Below, piece after piece: positions 1-13,587 of a stretch of 64,000 nt of DNA. Origin of the DNA: Casuarina equisetifolia (taxonomy: Eukaryota > Streptophyta > Magnoliopsida > Fagales > Casuarinaceae); assembly GCA_028551475.1 (NCBI GenBank), contig CM052354.1:18747258-18811257 (forward strand). Direction: 5' to 3'. Under the pieces are notes generated by a model. That model was not told the origin of the DNA and ran no database searches. It worked only from the letters and a program-made list of their open reading frames with translations. Positions within the stretch are counted from its first letter, which is position 1. Every line of letters begins with the position of its first letter. The position numbers were made by a program, and so were the translations under genes.

Positions 1-1051
1 ATGAACACAGACATCTTTTCTGTGTTTTGGTAAAAAAGAGGTTGGAAGTGTGCTTATACGTTGGATGCGGCTGTCCCAATGAAAAGCTCTATGATTTTAT
101 CTCTACTCATGATTCGACACCATAGAAACGAGTGCTATTTGTTCATTGGGGCTTTAGGAATTCCCTTCAATCAACGAGGAATGAATTTGGATATATTATC
201 CTAATTGTTAGCTCCAATTACAATTTATTAGATTTTAAATAATTGTGGACTGGTATGGATGTGTGACAAATGCAAGTTTTTCATTGGCAAAATTAAGAAT
301 TCTTAATGTAATTCCTATTATTATGTATATCAAACAAAAATTGAGTGGCATTATTATTACTGATTATTAATTCAGCCGTCTCGGCCCATTTTCTTTTCCT
401 GTTCTCTTATTTCTACTGAAGGTTGGCTGGCAATCACTTCATCCTATCTTCTGGCTAAAAATCTCTTTCAGAAAGTGACTCAAATCTTTATTTCTTGGTC
501 ACTCGTATATTTCGTACAATCTTGGGGTGGGAGACTCTTCACGAACCCCATTTCAAGCTGTTTAAGAACTCCCCTTTAGCATTCTACGGCCTGCATCAAG
601 GAACCTGCCTATGGACTGCCATCTCGGGTCCTGTTTATCAGCCAGGCCTAAGCCGCATCTAAGGCTCGATTCAGACATCTATTTATCTGCTGCTGCTTTA
701 AGCTCACTGTACACAATCAGCTGCAGAGCATTTTTAGATAGTACTTTTGAACACTTTGAAACTTGTTTTAGCCCCCATTGGAGATAAAATGGACGCAGTA
801 CAAAGTGAATAACTGACCCAGAAGAAAATCCAAATTAATTGTCGTAGGACTTTTGTTATAATTTGGATTTTGTTTTCGGTGATCGAACACCAAAATGGCC
901 AATGATTATTTCTGTGCATGAATGCTTGGCAGTTTAGCATATGATGAGATTATATCGCAGGGGACAGATTTGACTGTATTCTACATTCCATGCTGTTTGG
1001 ATTGATGGAAGTTAAAAAGAAACAATGTGCAGACAAAGCGAGTAAATAAAA
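1..1051. other. intergenic, no gene recognised
   Basis: AT-rich sequence. I find no open frame with recognisable protein motifs and no splice-framed coding segments. It is the downstream flank of the minus-strand tRNA gene. Confidence 0.5.
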
Positions 1052-1123
1052 AGGTCCCACCGAGATTTGAACTCGGGTTACTGGATTCAGAGTCCAATGT
1101 CCTGACCACTAGACCATGGGACC
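1052..1123 (-). tRNA. tRNA-Gln (anticodon CTG)
   Basis: Read on the minus strand, this 72-nt segment folds as a plant tRNA. The acceptor ends GGTCCCA and TGGGACC pair. The D-arm/A-box reads TGGTCTAGTGG. The anticodon arm is TTGGA-CTCTGAA-TCCAG, with CTG at the anticodon position. The T-arm/B-box carries GTTCAAATC. The CTG anticodon decodes CAG glutamine codons. A run of five T residues on the minus strand begins right at the 3' end (plus-strand A run at about 1048-1052), which suits a Pol III terminator. There is no intron. It matches the usual cytosolic plant tRNA-Gln pattern, so it is probably functional. Confidence 0.95.
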
Positions 1124-4100
1124 TTCACGGTTAGGGATCCCCGAAGAAACATATAAAAATAAAACCATCTGCAAGTCCTTCCTCATTATACCATCCTCAA
1201 AAGATTTTTTTTTTTGGGTGTTTTTGTCCATAATTATATATTGTCATCACTTTGAAACATTTTTTACGTTATTTAAGTAACTAAGAAGTTTTTTTTCATT
1301 TTAAATTGCTATTTCTAATATAAAAAATTCATCATGTCAGATTAAATATTCTATATACCAGCTTTTGTTTATTGAGAGGGAATATAAACACACAAGTTAA
1401 AAAAGGTATTAATATACTGATGAAACTCTAAAGTTCACTCTTACCCCGTAGCTTTCATATATGGCGAAAAAAAAAAAAGGGAAATTAGTACGAAATCTTT
1501 CGGAACCTGATGCACATCCCTGTCCAATGAAAGCTGTGAAACACAAAAGTTATCAATTTGAAAGACCCAAGTTGCTGTATTTTGTAAAAAAATTGGAGTA
1601 AATGTATTGAGAAGTGTACATGACCCCAGCCAGGCATGTTCTCGGGGATGGGTTCCTTAACAATCAGGTAGTGTTAAAGGCTTTCTATTCACTTTTTGGG
1701 CAGTGGTACGGCCTTCATTACTTCACCAAAGGTACATGAATCTTACTGCAAACTTACTCCACTGGAAAAGAAAGTTATCACCAAGCTATCGATCCAACAT
1801 TGACCCTTGAAAAAAACATGATCGTTTTATTTTCGTGACTTGCTATCGACGTTATCATATTAAATTATCCCCTACTTATATTGTTCTTTTGTGCATTATT
1901 ACTTGTTTGAATAGCATGCTCTGCTCTTGTTTTAAGGAACAATTACCAATGCCATGTTAGCTGAGAACATTACCAGATAGTGCCCCTAGCCTGTTCAGGT
2001 AGTAAAAAAAACGGTTAAAAGAACCACCATCAATCTTTCTTTCCTAGCAATTATAAAGGTCAGAAATTGCAGTGGCCATGGTGGAGTGATACAGCATGCA
2101 CCTCATTATTGGTCGGTCCAAATTCACAAATCCGAGAGATTTTGTAATTAGGGCACTAAAATGTAGTAATTCTAGAAGATTTAATTCCCACTTCCTCGTG
2201 CCTAGAAAAAGCAAATTCCCACGTCCTCGTGTTTGTTGTCCTGTCAAAATTGTGATGGCGACAAAAGAGAGACACTATACACCATCAACTTGTCATATTT
2301 TTCATTATCCACTTTGTACTGTTATTACCTACTTAATCAGTACTAGGAATTAGCATAAGCCATCTAATACCCTATGATTATTAATCAATTTCTTCGTGAT
2401 TTGTTTTAAAAATTCCCAAATTTTGCCAGGATAGCTTGATGAGGGGGACCCAGAAGGGTTCAGATGGTGACTACACTCCAAGCTTTGCCAGAATATCAGA
2501 GTCTTTTCAAATATTATTTCCAGAATCTTTTTCTTGGGGCAGGAAAAATCGTGTAGTAGGAAGAAGAACAAGAATAAATTAAAACTATTAACAGCCGCCC
2601 TCCCTCTAGCAAAACTATACATCAAAAGTAATGATAAGTTAAATTATATTCACATTTCCAACAAAGCACTGGGTCTGAGTATGCCCCCAAGAAACCCCAA
2701 AACAACAATTTGTAGATATGTTTCCCTTTTATAATCTATTGTTTTTATTAGATAAGTAAAACAAAATCAAATCGGCACTTTGAGTCCTCGGTTCCATAAC
2801 ATTCCCACATCAATCTCATTACTCATATTGGTGTGAGGGAGACATAGGGGGTTTGTGTTTGTTTGTTATGGTATCACTCATGCTTTTCCATCTCCAATCG
2901 ATCCAGCTCAAGACACGAGCTTTGGGCAGATGCCCAGAAAGTATGAGTTCTCAGAGAGATGGATGGATGGATATGTTGGTACAAGTTGACCAAAAGTCAT
3001 GATTGATGGACCTCATTGGGGTATGCACGCATGTTAAAAGATCAAACTCAAACAGAAAACGATTGTAGCTTAAGACTCTTGCCTCTTGAGAAACAAGTGC
3101 TGCGCATAATTTAGCACTATAATTATGTTAGATCTCACACTTCACATGTACACCTCCTCGGGGCAAACCCATCCATGAAACTTTGATTTTATTATTTGAA
3201 TCAATTGAGTAACATAAAGATGTCAGATGAGCAAAGCTGGGGCTTGATTTTTGGTGTAGTTTATTGTTTCTCTTCTCTTTTCATGTTTTCGTTCCCACCA
3301 TTCGAGAAAGCCAACCGGAGGAGGGAAAGAATCATTAATGAACTCTCTTTAAATTTGCTTAAGATAATAGTCTTTTTGTAGCAGCATAGTGGGAATATTC
3401 CCTTTAGAATTCATCATTACGAGTTCCATTTACTAATAATCCCCCTTTATCAACTTGGTTGAATAGAAAAAGCACCCAAAGGTAAAAGTCACTGTTCTCC
3501 TTCATTAGACCTTGTAGAATCTCAGTCACGAGATTTTTTAACAAAATTTACACCGTGTTCTTTCCCTGTTCTGCCTCGACAGAGCACGCTTCCCTAACAG
3601 AGATTTGGGATAATGATTTGACAGCATCCAAGCCCTACATCTACTGTTTCGGCCAATCTCCTCCACATGGTTGCATCCCACCAAAAACATCACCTTCTTT
3701 TCCATAACTCATCAACGTCTGCTTTTCCACTTTCTGAGGAAACAACATCACATGGAGGAAACGAAACGAAGACACGAAGGAAAGCAGAAGGCGACAACGC
3801 CACGCCGACGACAACAATCACCCCGGCTTCTTCCATATCATTATTAACCGTTCATGGATATCCACTACCATTTGGTTTAACAAAAATGCTAACATTTGCT
3901 CCGAACAATTCAGGAAACTTGGCCGATTCGATTCATAAAAAGGTAGCGATCGAATACAAATTTACAAATTTGAGATAACGAGGCCTCAGTTATTCCCAGT
4001 GGATAACCATTACAGAGCAGAACTACATCTCATTGGACCTATACTTTTGGATACTACACTATGCTTTTACAATAAAGCAACTGGGTCAGCTTCGCCTTCC

Positions 4101-4315
4101 CAGATATCCATCAAAAACCCAATTTTTTTCTTGTTTTCCCCTTTTGGGTTTCTTCTTTCCTATATGTTTTTCAAATAAGAAAGCAAGAACTGCAGATTAT
4201 AATGGCTTTCTGCATGACCAGAAGACGTAGTACTAGTAGCAGCGTAGAGACGGGGGTGGTAGTTAACAGTGGTTAATATGACAGGGAAGGGGTATTTATA
4301 GTGTCAAGTAACGTG
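1124..4315. other. intergenic, no gene recognised
   Basis: About 3.2 kb of AT-rich DNA. Short open frames occur on both strands but none shows a known motif or codon-like conservation. A short GATG microsatellite lies near 2960. The right end is the 3' flank of the minus-strand methyltransferase gene. Confidence 0.5.
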
Positions 4316-5209
4316 TCAGCACCTCCAGTCGAGTCTGACCTCGGCGGGGCCTACGACGTGTTGACGGGGCTTCCGGAAGGACACGATGTGGCTGCTGACC
4401 AGGAAGGCGGTCACCGGCTCCGACACCCTGATGTCCTCCATCTTCAGCTCCTGAAGCTTCCGCGCGTACTCTGGGACGTGCACCAAGTCCCACACCACCC
4501 CTACCCCACCGGGCTTCAATACTCTCACCACCTCACCCACCACCCTCATCCGCTCCGCCGCCGCTTCCACCGTCCGGTTCCTACCGTGCTCCTTCCCGAC
4601 CGTGTGCAGGAACGCCCCGGATACCACCACGTCGAAGCTGTTATCGGCGAAGGGCAGCCTTCTTACGTCGCCCTCTCTGCATGTCACGTACTCTCCGACC
4701 CCCTCCAGCTTCGCCGTGCGGAGGGTTCGGAGGGTGGCTGCTTTGGACCGGTCCAGACCCACGACTCGGCCCGAGCTACCTTCCTTCTTGAGCTGGGTGG
4801 CCACGGCATTGAGGAGGATGCCCCGGCCGCAGCCCAGGTCGAGGGCGTGCTTCACCGTGGACCAGTCATCCACGGTGGAGACCATGCGGAGGGCCATGGC
4901 GTGCCGGAGGGGCACGGCGGAGTAGAAGAAGTTGGCGGCGGCGAAGAAGAGGCATACGGCGGAGAGGGCGGTGACGGATCCGGTGAACCCAGCGGCGAAG
5001 CGGGCTGCGCCACCGGGGAGGGAAACGGTGACCGAGAGGATGGACTCGAAGAGGGCACGGATGGGGTCGAAGTAGAGGAGGTAGAGGACGGACAGGACGG
5101 CGAAGAGGAGCGCGTGCAGGAGTAGGAACACAAGGGTCTGCCACTGCTCCACACCATAGATCGAGTAGATCTGGCCCCAGTCTCTGCTCGTCATCGTCGT
5201 TCTGCCCAT
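4316..5209 (-). CDS. membrane-anchored SAM-dependent methyltransferase
   Basis: A single open frame of 297 residues with no intron. Two hydrophobic segments lie in the N-terminal third, at about residues 24-48 and 73-98, and suggest a membrane anchor. A class I Rossmann methyltransferase domain of the Methyltransf_11/25 type follows. Visible motifs are motif I (ALDLGCGRGILL, about residue 140), the acidic residue after strand 2 (VVGLDRS), the GDVRRLPFADNSFDVVVS block, and EVVRVLKPGG near residue 230. These bind S-adenosylmethionine; the methyl acceptor cannot be told from sequence. The first ATG (MGRTTMTSRDW) begins at 5209. The gene is far more GC-rich than its surroundings, which creates long meaningless open frames on the opposite strand. 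It is compact and apparently whole. An ER or other membrane location is inferred from the helices only. Confidence 0.9.
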   Translation of the reverse strand: MGRTTMTSRDWGQIYSIYGVEQWQTLVFLLLHALLFAVLSVLYLLYFDPIRALFESILSVTVSLPGGAARFAAGFTGSVTALSAVCLFFAAANFFYSAVPLRHAMALRMVSTVDDWSTVKHALDLGCGRGILLNAVATQLKKEGSSGRVVGLDRSKAATLRTLRTAKLEGVGEYVTCREGDVRRLPFADNSFDVVVSGAFLHTVGKEHGRNRTVEAAAERMRVVGEVVRVLKPGGVGVVWDLVHVPEYARKLQELKMEDIRVSEPVTAFLVSSHIVSFRKPRQHVVGPAEVRLDWRC

Positions 5210-8200
5210 TTCTTGCTTTTCCTTTCCTTCTCCAATCTAGTGTGAGAAGAGATTCTACTATCGACTGGAAACAGAACCTGCCAACAGGGAAATGAAATTC
5301 CGCGTGAGAATTCCCGTCTCTGGTCGGTTATCGAGAAGTTAAGCGGGAAAGAGAGCTGCTGACAGAGTGAGTTTGCAAGAAAGTAAGAGAAAACGCGAGA
5401 ACTTCACTTTTTCATGGGAAACTACTAGGGAAGTACGAAATTGGTAGGGGAACTCATAACAGAAAGGAAAACACTAGAATAACCCATTTTCTTTGTAAAG
5501 ATTCCCGCGTTTTCTCAGGAAGCAAACAGACCCAACGACACAAACTGCCGAATTTGAATTGTATTTACTTCGTCTATACTTACAGAGTCGAAGCTTGAGA
5601 ATCAGGTCAGAGTCTGAGATCCAGGAGCTGCAGAGAACCTTTTGGCGATCCCAACACGGAAAGAAAGATTAGAGAGAGAGGAGTACCCACAGTACTTAAA
5701 TTCCCAGCCTTTTCCCCTCGTAGTAAAGAGACCCAAAAAACCATTTTTCCATGCGTACACAGAGAAAGAGAGAAAAAGAAACAGAAGGAATCACAGTAAT
5801 GAATCCGCACCCGTCACCTCCGATTCAGATAACCACGACATTATCATCTCCTGCAAAATCACTCGTCGCGAAGCAAAGCTCCAAACAGGGCTCTTACTGT
5901 TCTCGAACAGACTACAACGCAAAAGAGACGCACTCGAAATGAACGTGGATTTGTACGGACCCTGAGTCGACGGGGGTGATTGGCAAGTGCGCTTGTGGGA
6001 CTTAGAAGCAAATGTGTTGCCGCCAATAAATAGCCCTCTACTGCGGGACCCATTCGAATGTTTTACCGACGACCTATTCAGCCGGTAACTCGAATATTGT
6101 ATTTTTTTTTCTTTTTTCTTTTTTCTTTTTTCTTTTTTTAAGTGCTTTTGGTGCACTAGCCATGGAGTTCTTCAAATCTAGGGTCGAATTGCCGTCAAAA
6201 CTGGGAATTGATCAGGCTCCGTTGCCTTGTCGGAAGAGGCAAAGAGTTTTTGACCGTGAAAAGGTCAGATTCATCGGTTTGACTAAATCAGGGGGTGTTG
6301 TTGTTGCCAAAACGACGGTGGCTACGTAGTCAGGCAGGCTGTATTGTCTACGTCTTTCTTTCTTTATTACTTTACTTGTTAATTCTGAGAGCTTCTTCAA
6401 CAGCCTTGTGGGTGACAAACTAAAGGGGAATATAGATGGAGCTATAGGCTCCGCAAATTATGCTATGTATTTATGAAGTCGGAGCATGAAAAGCATTCGG
6501 AAATGATGTAATTGAAGGCTAATTGTAGACTTTTTGACAAAGAAGATCCGCTCCACCAGTGGCCACCGTCACACCCTGGCTCGTAGTTCCATTTTTGCCA
6601 CTGCATGGAACGTCCTGGTTTGCTTCTTTAAAGTGACCCAACCACCCTTCGTCTTTACTCAATCCTTACAATATAGTGCTTGCCAAAATCCGTAGACGCT
6701 CTCTTTTCGTCAACACGCATCTAACCCAAAGACAAACTTGCCCCTTCCTTTTGGGCAGCCAAAATTTGCCCATATTATTTCAAAATCTTTGTTCTAAAAG
6801 TTTTATGGGCTTTAATTATTTAAAAAATCCCAATTATTTTCTCTTGTACTATATTTCCATATCATTGAATCAAAAGATCTAAGCATACATGCAAGATCAG
6901 GGATTGTAATGTTCACCATACTTCTAAACCAACATATCGACTGTAATCTCATATTACTAATTTCAATATCATTTGTTACATTCTTGAATCATTGCACTAA
7001 AAAGCTTAAACTTATTGACAACAAAAAAATATATATTTCATATAAGTTTCAATTGAAGGGTCAAGGTGGGAGATTCCTTCAAGGACGATCTTGTCAAATG
7101 GATGCAACAACACTAACGAGATTCTGACGAGAGATTTGGGTTAACGACAATACCAAATAATAGTCATACGTGCCCCGCCCAATATCCTGACACAAAAGAG
7201 TGAGAGAAAAAAAAAAACAAAACAAAACAAAAACAAGGACGGGGTACCCCACGGTCCTTTAAGAAAAGCAAGTGACTTCCAAGCCAGAGCCGCGGGATGA
7301 CAGAAAGCGATAGCGGCTGAGGCGGGCACGACCTGGACCGCATTTGACGATGCGCGTCCTGCCACCGACGAACGTCCCATGGCGAACCTTGAGTGTGAAC
7401 CCAGCTTAAGAACTACGAAAGGTTCTTTGCTACTTTTCGGGGATTTTTTTTATGCCCTCTCTCCCTTCAGGCTTTCGTAATCTGCGTTTCATTCTTTTCT
7501 GGAAAACTAGCTTATCACCTTCTGACGTTGATTTCATGGCAAGCTCTTATAGGCCGTCGGTCTTTTCTGCATGGATGAAAAATCCCCATCAAGCATCATT
7601 CACAAACCTTTTGGTTCCCGATCGAAATCGACAATTTAATCACTCCAAGTTTGATAGAAACAGTGACTTTTCTTCTCCACCAAACGATACCCTTCTTTGG
7701 ATGCAAAGGCAAATAAATAACTCTGGGAAGCCTTGGTAGTAATCCCTTCCCAGATATGCACGCGTAGGTGGCCTTGCTTTTATCAATTGTGAATGCAATT
7801 ATGTGTCATAATGAGATGGTTCTGGTACCATTTGTTTTAAAACTAAAGAGACAAGCATTTATGAATGGAATAATCAAGCTTGCTGATTAAAGAGAGGGTA
7901 ACATTTAAGAAAGACAGCTCTTCCATTACCGAAGAAGCTATGAAAACTTGGTCATATCTTCTCGGAGTTCATCTCGAAGTCAATCTTGAAGAACATATTT
8001 TACAATTCAAAGTTCAAATCCGGCCAGGGCGGTATGAAGAAGATGACGAAAATGGGAGTCAACCAGTGATTCTCTATTTTATTCAATCCTTCTGACACGG
8101 TTGCCAACGCATAACCATGTGGAGTTCAAGAAGGACTAAGTACAACACTGATGCTCCTTCATTACTTTATCAATTTTTGCAACATATGCAGAGATTATAT

Positions 8201-9649
8201 GAAAGATTTAAATTTATCTTCAATATTAAAAAAAAAAAAAAAAAACTCATGAATTCATTTCTAATGTATTTAGAGAGCTAGATTATTAGGTGATGACCAA
8301 TTAGCATGATCTCAGGCTCGAGACAAGAGGCTTGTCTGGTGCTGCATCCTTAATACATCCTAAATATGTGCATGGATCAATGAATAATGTATGAATATGT
8401 CATGCTCTACTCGGCGATACAACCTCTGTCGGAAATAAATTCTTTACTCACAAGAACAACTAGTGAAAATCCACCATTTGTGCCAATGCTTAACCAAACC
8501 TTTTCATTCTTATATAGCACAAAGATTTTCAATGCCGTTCCCCGACGACAAATGGCCATTGACTCCTTAATAATATATCTTACACATGATTTGGTCATGT
8601 GACAAATGTTAAAATAGAAAATAAAAACTTCTCCCCTTCTCCCCATGTTCTCTCTCTCGTGGAGGTAGCACAAGGGTACAATTAAGAACCATATAGTCGT
8701 AGAAGCTACAGAAAAGACACTGTGTTTGATAATTTAAGATGTCATTAGGAGCAAACCTCTATCTAAATAGTTCAATCCTTGTTCTTGACACTGCTCAATG
8801 GGATTCTAATCATTGTGGTATCTGGTCGAGCAGAAAGTTTCTTGCATCCCAAGGCTACATATGGCTCTCTCCCCCACTCTGCCATTCTAACCTAACCCAA
8901 AATTTCAATATTCCTTTTAACTATTTGTTTTTCTTGACGGCAGCCATTGACGATTTGGGAGGCGAAAGGTGGCCTCCACTTCTGCCTAACAAGATAGCCT
9001 GATGAGGAGGATCCCGACGAGCGTTGTCAATTTGTTACATCCAACAGTCAAAACCAATGGGGAGACTTGATAGGGACAGGGCTACCAAGCCCACTAATCA
9101 TCATTAGTAATAAGCACTAATTGGTCTTTCTCGTTCCAACGAAAGCTTTTTTTTTTTGTGGGTGTTTTTTGTCTACATTATCTTCTTAATACGCAATTTT
9201 CAAATTAAAATTTTGTTTTCTTTTACAGCTGGCCATGATGTTCATCTAGTAGGTCTCATAACACAAGGGGAGCAAAAATGTCAAATTCAGATAAAGGTGC
9301 ACTTGTGAATTTTTGGATTATAGCGCAATCTTTTCCTTGTAGATAACCTCTATTTTTTAATGTAATATTTCCTGCTTTTAGGCGTTAGTGGATCACCACC
9401 TTACAGAGCTTCTTTGTTTCTCCTTTGAAAGTCAGTCATGCGAACCAAAAAATCTTGGTTTTTAATTAAATATATTAAAAGTTTTCCTTAGATTAGCTAA
9501 GCATGTAAACTCTCGAGTGGATTTCAGTATGCCATATTAGCAAACCAAACAAGGAACTAACATAATACAATAATAATTTTTTAAAATGGACTTAATTATA
9601 TCTCTTTTAACTTGTTTAAAGACTTCTTATACAATAAGCGTAGGATATT

Positions 9650-9990
9650 AGGTGTGTGCAAAATAAAAGTCTTATATCAAGTATGACATTTTTTATGATA
9701 AAACTTAAATAAAAAAAAATATTCTTCTAACTCCCGAGTTGGTTTTTAGGTTGAATATTTAAACCTCCTAACATGATATTAGAACTTAAATTGAATTTAT
9801 TCCAGCATGTCGTAATCTTGAGCTTAGTGTGGCTTAACGTGCTGAAATGTATATATTGTTGAATGAAAGTTCCGTATCGAATATATTATTGCTTGTGATA
9901 AAGCTTAAGTAAAAAAAATATCCCTCCAATTTTTGAACTAATTTTTATGTTAGAGCTTTAAAATTGTTAACAAAAGTGATTAACAAACCA
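9650..9990. repeat. degraded dispersed repeat with two related halves
   Basis: Two related segments lie about 210 bp apart, at roughly 9655-9790 and 9868-9985. Both run from a short TAT(A/C)-rich block through TGATAAA(A/G)CTTAA(A/G)TAAAAAAAA to CTCC or TCC-AATTTTTG blocks and a TTAGAGCTT/TTAGAACTT tail. The similarity is imperfect. This looks like old interspersed repeat or solo-LTR debris, but no clean ends or target duplication are visible. Confidence 0.35.
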
Positions 9991-11109
9991 ACAAGTACTA
10001 TTGTTAGAGTTAATAGAATATCTGACTTGCTAATAATAATTCTTGTTATATAATAATAGAGTCTAGGGATCTTAAAACTACGTTTTTCAGAGTCTGAAAG
10101 TTAGTGGTTTCGCCTGACAACATATAAGATCTTGATTTACGGCCCCCACAATGCCACCATTGGAACCTTTGTTGGAAACACTGTTGGATCTTCATAAGAT
10201 AAAAGTTCTTACTGGGTATGTCCGGGGAATTCGCAGCGTTCTGTGATAGGAATTAGTTTGTCCATGAGACAAACCCTGCTGGCAGAACTAAACAATATAT
10301 GGAAGCTTGTACTTCCTCTTTTGTTTTTTTCCTTGACCTGGAATAATATATGTGGACTTGCTCGGATACCATGAAACCATGGGCTTGTTCTTGACAATCA
10401 TGCAGTAAAAGCTGAAGGAGGTTAAAATCCGAATCCTTTACCGTGAACTCAGGAGGAAACTGATACAGTACTCCTGAGAAAAGTGATCGGTAATTTACAC
10501 TGATCCCATTTATCCTTCTTTCAAATGGTAAACATTTTGCTTTCTGGGACATTTACTCTCCTTCCTGTCGAAGTACGTAAATTACTTTAGACTTCTTAAG
10601 TCATTGTTTTCTGGCTTGTCTAGGTATTATTGCTGTCTGGTTTTGACATTATTTTCAACCAGAGACCTTGTCGTTTCATGATTCGGGAATATCATTAATC
10701 AGAATGTATATGATGCCTGGTCTTTTTGAATTTTGTTTTCCGCCTTTGGTCCCTTACCATTTTATATTTGTACCTTCGTGAGACAGAAGAGTCAGTTTTG
10801 GCATGAATCTTTCTTGCCGTTGGCTACTCTATGCTTTTTCTAGATAAGCCCCAGAAGGATGAATAAGTGTCTGGGCCTTTATGTGTCCAATTTACGAGTC
10901 ACAATAAAGTTATTGTAGGCCATTCTATCTTATCTCTGCTCCTTCGTGCCCACAATCATCAAATGGGGGAGAAATTTCTTTATTAAACCACAACTTTGAG
11001 CTACGTGATATGCTGGTGCATACTGGACAACGGAAATTATGGATAAAAATTGAACTTCTCAAGAACATATGGATCGATTGAGGGACATTCTAAACTGTTG
11101 AACTCCCTT

Positions 11110-11400
11110 GACAAAATTTGGAAACTCTTGAGCAAAAAATCAATAGTTTGAGCCGGTTGGTACAGCATATCAACGATAAAGCGGAAAGCACGATTTCAAC
11201 CTCGAAAAAAGCGGAAGAAGGAAGTCGTAATTTAGCTTAGAAATGCTCAAAGAAAGAAAAGTGACATTCAGAACATAATACAAGGAATTGGAAAAAGAAA
11301 CCATTAAAAACCATGGTTGGAAAGTCATGTTAAAAAGCATATTAAAGAAGAGAAGAGCTTTTAAAAGCAGGCTAAACTTTCCAAGGGACCACTTGGTGCA
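11110..11400 (+). pseudogene. possible relic of a coiled-coil protein exon
   Basis: A plus-strand stretch reads as a heptad-like, lysine/glutamate-rich peptide. It includes LETLEQKINSLSRLVQ and, after a stop, EMLKERKVTF and YKELEKETIK in the same style. Frame breaks, and the lack of a start or clear splice sites, argue that it is decayed. I do not recognise the family. It could also be chance composition. Confidence 0.25.
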
Positions 11401-13587
11401 GCGCAATTCAACACCATGGAGGGTCTGATTTAAGTGAAACAATTATGATACAAAATATCAGGGAATGCTTGATGAATGTTGAAGTGTCAAGAATTGGTGT
11501 CCAAAGAGTGGAAGTAGCTCGAAATATAAATAATCGGATCTTCGAGAGTATTTGTCCATTTGATAATGTGTATTGGGTCACCTTGTCTCAAAAGCTCAGC
11601 ATACCACAAATTGCCAAAGGAACGTACCTACTTAGATAATATTTGCAGACATTTTCAGCCAGAGAATGTAGCGATTCCAAACAAAGTGAAGGCGTCCAAC
11701 TGATACTAAGTGTTCGATCACTCATCGTTGTCTAAAGCAGAAGTGCCAAAATAACAATAATTTTCGCTTACCAAACTGGTACTAAGTGGAGTCCCTGAAA
11801 GTTTCACTTCCCCGTGACACACAGAAAAATCCATTGCAAAACAGTCGTCAAGTACGCATTCTATTAGTAAATTTCTTTCGGAGTTATCTGAATCACGGTC
11901 ATATTATTTATTAAATCGGACTACTTTTGCTGTTTTCTGGAGTCTCGGTTTTGGTTGGTGGACAAAGACAGGGAACCAAATTCACCCATTGGAACCTGAT
12001 CAAAAAGTTCTTGGCACTGAATTGGACCATTTAAAAGTTCAGGCCAAAACCATTAGGGAGCACTTCTCCCTTCTAATGTTGCAGATATATCCTTTCAGTG
12101 CTCTAATGAAATATCTCCCAAAGCATCCTTTTATTTATAGAATTATGTGTTACATTTTGTTAACATTCTTGCTAATGTAGTGAAAAATAACTAGTTTGTA
12201 CAAACATCATTTATGAGTTCATAAGCAAGCACAGGATCTTACCAAGTAGATGCAGGTTTCCATTGAACAGATAGGACTAATACATTTATCGGGGACGAAT
12301 ATTCCTGACAAGAAATATCATTGCTTACAGAAACTGCTTTTCTGTTTCTGTAATCCTTGTATTTGGTCAAACATCATTTCCCCAAGTAACAAGTCAGATT
12401 TGCTGAAACAGGAGGGAGGCATTGTCAAGCTCGAGTTCAGGCAGGTGACCTGCTTCCGCAACCCTTTTCTGCAAGTTTCATGCCCTCAATTATTTGAGGG
12501 TTCAAGGCTAATTAAAGAAAACAACCAGGTTAGGAGGAAGTAAATTTCATGAAAATAACCTGGGTAAGAGTTCCCAAACTGACACATGAAATGGCCGGAT
12601 TAATAAGGACACAAATCACTTTCCACTGTAGATCTAAACTTATCAATCTAAATGCCAGATTTCTAGTTGAGTAGAGAAAAATATAAAATGAACCACCCAT
12701 TAATTTGGGATAAAAGAAAGAGATGACAGAAAAAATGACTTGGTAATAACAGTGATAAGCTTGGAATGGCATGACAATTACCATAGAAGATGTGGTATAA
12801 GGAGTTTGAAGACTAGCTAAAACCAACCTAAAAAGAAGATCTGGTAATGGAGTGTGATAATGGATGGTGGGCGACAAGAAGCACATAAAGTCAAACGTCT
12901 AGAAATTAGGCCTGTGAAGACTAGTTATAGATTTCCGTGAGATGAACATACGAGTTTCAGAAGCATTTTGGGTAAGATTAACATAAGAGTTTCAGAAGTA
13001 TTTTGGGGAGATAAACAAAAGAGTTTCAGAAGCATTTTTGGGAACTACGGATAGAGAAGAAGGGCGGGAGAGCAAATATTTTGCTTCCCAAGTTTTAAAG
13101 AACATTGAATGGACATGGGCTAGTATCATAGTAAGCAGATGAGTTTCCTACTGCATAAATACGTTTACGGAGGATGTATTCTCAGGACTGAAATCCATTT
13201 TGTTCAGCATTATCTTGCCTCCATGATGTTCACAGCCAAAAAGCACATGGTCGTGAAAAAATATGCAGAACTGAGGTTTGATAGGATTTATGGAAAAGGA
13301 TTACTTCAAAGCAATTTCTTTTCTGTCCTGTAATTGTTTCCAAGAAACGGAAGTAAAGAGGACTTATTTTGGAATATTCCCCCGCCCCCTCAGCTGGAAA
13401 CGAAGCTATGTCGCACTGCTATCACAATCCCAAGACAAATGGGCTAAGTGAGTCTGTGAAGATAGCTCAATGCGACAACACAAGCTTCAGATTTATTAGT
13501 TCCCTCTTATTTGACATACTACTGTAATGAACCTACCCTGCAAAAGTGCCAAAATAGTGCCTCGGCAGATACTGGCCTGATACGGTG

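Larger units (their letters stand above)
5210..13587. other. long intergenic region
   Basis: About 8.4 kb without a gene I can support. It contains a C/T-rich low-complexity tract at about 6105-6140, an A/C-rich tract at about 7208-7237, a poly-A tract at about 8228-8246, a degraded dispersed repeat near 9.65-9.99 kb, and a possible coiled-coil coding relic near 11.1-11.4 kb. The left 500 bases are the likely promoter side of the methyltransferase gene. Confidence 0.5.

Noticed and set aside
3667-3978. A 103-codon plus-strand frame
   Set aside because: Threonine/serine-rich low-complexity content with no family signature.
4301-5125. Long plus-strand frame (about 274 codons) opposite the methyltransferase
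   Set aside because: It is a shadow of the GC-rich minus-strand gene. It has no motifs and is dominated by Gly, Glu, His and Pro from reverse reading.
6162-6329. A 55-codon plus-strand frame starting MEFFKSRVELPSKLG
   Set aside because: It has a good ATG and somewhat protein-like content, but I see no family, splice context or second copy.
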